A DNA stretch of 6,473 bases from Gemmatimonadota bacterium (GTDB taxonomy: Bacteria; Gemmatimonadota; Gemmatimonadetes; Longimicrobiales; UBA6960). The stretch lies in the NCBI GenBank assembly GCA_022564535.1, contig JADFLD010000128.1, forward strand, positions 1 to 6,473, written 5' to 3'. The notes beneath the pieces are model-generated. The model did not search any database and was not told the origin of the DNA. It worked only from the letters and a program-made list of their open reading frames with translations. Numbering within the stretch: the first letter of the stretch is position 1; the number at the start of each line of letters is the position of its first letter. Shown here in pieces: positions 6,058 through 6,473 of the stretch. The position numbers and the translations under genes are program-made.

Positions 6058-6159
6058 GCGCAGGGGTCTCGCGAGACCTGGAGTAGGAACGACGACGAGT
6101 CGTAGCCGTAGCTACGGCGAGGAGGAGAGACGACGTCCAGGGCCGCGACCCCCCTGCGC
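6058..6159. repeat. Cluster of inverted repeats, possible structured RNA or DNA element
   Basis: Four nested or adjacent dyads lie within 102 bases. An outer 9-bp stem pairs GCGCAGGGG (6058-6066) with CCCCTGCGC (6151-6159). A 6-bp stem pairs CCTGGA (6077-6082) with TCCAGG (6136-6141). ACGAC (6089-6093) pairs with GTCGT (6099-6103) across a 5-base loop. Two 14-bp perfect palindromes are present: GGTCTCGCGAGACC (6065-6078) and GCCGTAGCTACGGC (6105-6118). The first palindrome competes with the outer stem, so alternative folds exist. No T-run follows and no known RNA class or attC core was recognised. Confidence 0.45.
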
Positions 6160-6167
6160 CCTTCACC

Positions 6168-6473
6168 ATGTCTGACATGAGCTTACGAGTCTGGGGGTTC
6201 CGGTGGCGCGGCCCGACCCACGCCTCCGGCGCGGGTGCCCCCGTCGTTGAAGCTCCTTCTATGGGGCCAGCGGTCAAGACGCACGTCTACAACACGCCGT
6301 CGGCTCATGTTTTGGCCGCAGGCGTCCGCTTTCTTTCGATGGCCGGTTCGACGACCCGGGGTGGGTACGTCCGTCGGGTCCGCATCGCAGTCCGAAAGTC
6401 CTTTACAGCAGTAGCATTCTCCGCTCCAGAGCGGGAACCATCCTTACTATCTGGGGCTCGTCTTCGGCCCATC
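6168..6473 (+). CDS. Possible partial hypothetical protein running off the right edge
   Basis: A frame is open from 6087 to the window end with no stop (129 codons). The first ATG is at 6168, and others follow at 6177 and 6261. From 6168 it encodes 102 residues beginning MSDMSLRVWGFRW, with a mildly basic middle (GGYVRRVRIAVRK). There is no Shine-Dalgarno close to any of these ATGs and no recognisable motif, and the GC content makes long open frames common by chance. It may be the start of a real gene or an accident. No function is proposed. Confidence 0.2.
   Translation, partial: MSDMSLRVWGFRWRGPTHASGAGAPVVEAPSMGPAVKTHVYNTPSAHVLAAGVRFLSMAGSTTRGGYVRRVRIAVRKSFTAVAFSAPEREPSLLSGARLRPI

Larger units (their letters stand above)
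5953..6473. other. 521-base stretch downstream of the ZIP pair without a confident gene
   Basis: No reading frame here resembles a known family. It holds a weak stem-loop just after the ZIP stop, a cluster of inverted repeats at 6058-6159, an open frame running off the right edge, and a 6-bp inverted repeat with a 2-base centre (CCGCTC/GAGCGG) at 6421-6434. A 119-codon minus-strand frame (5918-6277) is Arg/Ser-rich and overlaps the ZIP gene; it has no visible Shine-Dalgarno and I do not accept it as a gene. A 55-codon minus-strand frame (6305-6472) is likewise unsupported. GC falls toward the extreme right end. Confidence 0.5.

Noticed and set aside
6067..6076. TCTCGCGAGA, identical to a known vertebrate promoter palindrome
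   Set aside because: A 10-bp palindrome in GC-rich DNA can occur by chance, and there is no other evidence that this end is a eukaryotic promoter.
6058..6159. Integron attC site or CRISPR repeat unit
   Set aside because: No RYYYAAC/GTTRRRY core pair is present, and the dyads are not repeated at regular spacing.
5918..6277. A 119-codon minus-strand frame with an SR-like run (RRRSYSRSR)
   Set aside because: It looks superficially like a eukaryotic SR-type segment, but it overlaps the end of a ZIP gene, has no visible ribosome site or domain, and the Arg/Ser run arises from the GAC/ACG-repetitive DNA of the palindrome region.

Overview
The central ~5.6 kb (about 380-5952) is GC-rich bacterial DNA with dense genes and few gaps. 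The minus-strand ABC permease has the N-terminal helical domain of ADOP-type (acidobacterial duplicated-orphan-permease) MacB/FtsX proteins. It is preceded by a periplasmic amidohydrolase and a lipoprotein. This gene style is common in Gemmatimonadota and Acidobacteriota, so an uncultured member of one of those phyla is the best guess. That placement is an inference from family style, not from a marker gene.

Layout: (1) 1-~378 is a lower-GC segment (about 55%, near 51% in 121-300) that does not look like the rest. It carries an acidic, Gln/Asn-containing open frame and cuts off the 3' end of the permease. (2) ~379-1986, minus: ADOP permease, missing its C-terminal half. (3) 1929-2897, minus: lipoprotein with two tandem VOC (glyoxalase-fold) domains. 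(4) 2987-4246, minus: secreted metal-dependent amidohydrolase of the prolidase/imidazolonepropionase-like group. (5) 4247-4480: divergent intergenic region. (6) 4481-5218 and 5215-5952, plus: two ZIP-family metal transporters of 245 residues each, joined by a 4-base TTGA overlap. (7) 5953-6473: no confident gene, several strong inverted repeats, and one frame that stays open to the window edge.

The three minus-strand genes are co-directional and close together (89-bp gap, then a 58-bp overlap if the permease starts at the only canonical codon). They could form one transcript for envelope functions: a periplasmic peptidase-like hydrolase, a surface lipoprotein and an efflux-type permease. The plus-strand ZIP pair looks like a translationally coupled two-gene operon for divalent metal (Zn/Fe/Mn) transport, and a heterodimer is possible. 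No metal-regulator box was recognised.

The points most worth a second look are the ZIP pair, the tandem-VOC lipoprotein, the abrupt junction near 370-381 (assembly chimera or genuine insertion) and the structured region at 6058-6159. I found no CRISPR array, tRNA, rRNA, insertion sequence or clear novel defence or mobile system.
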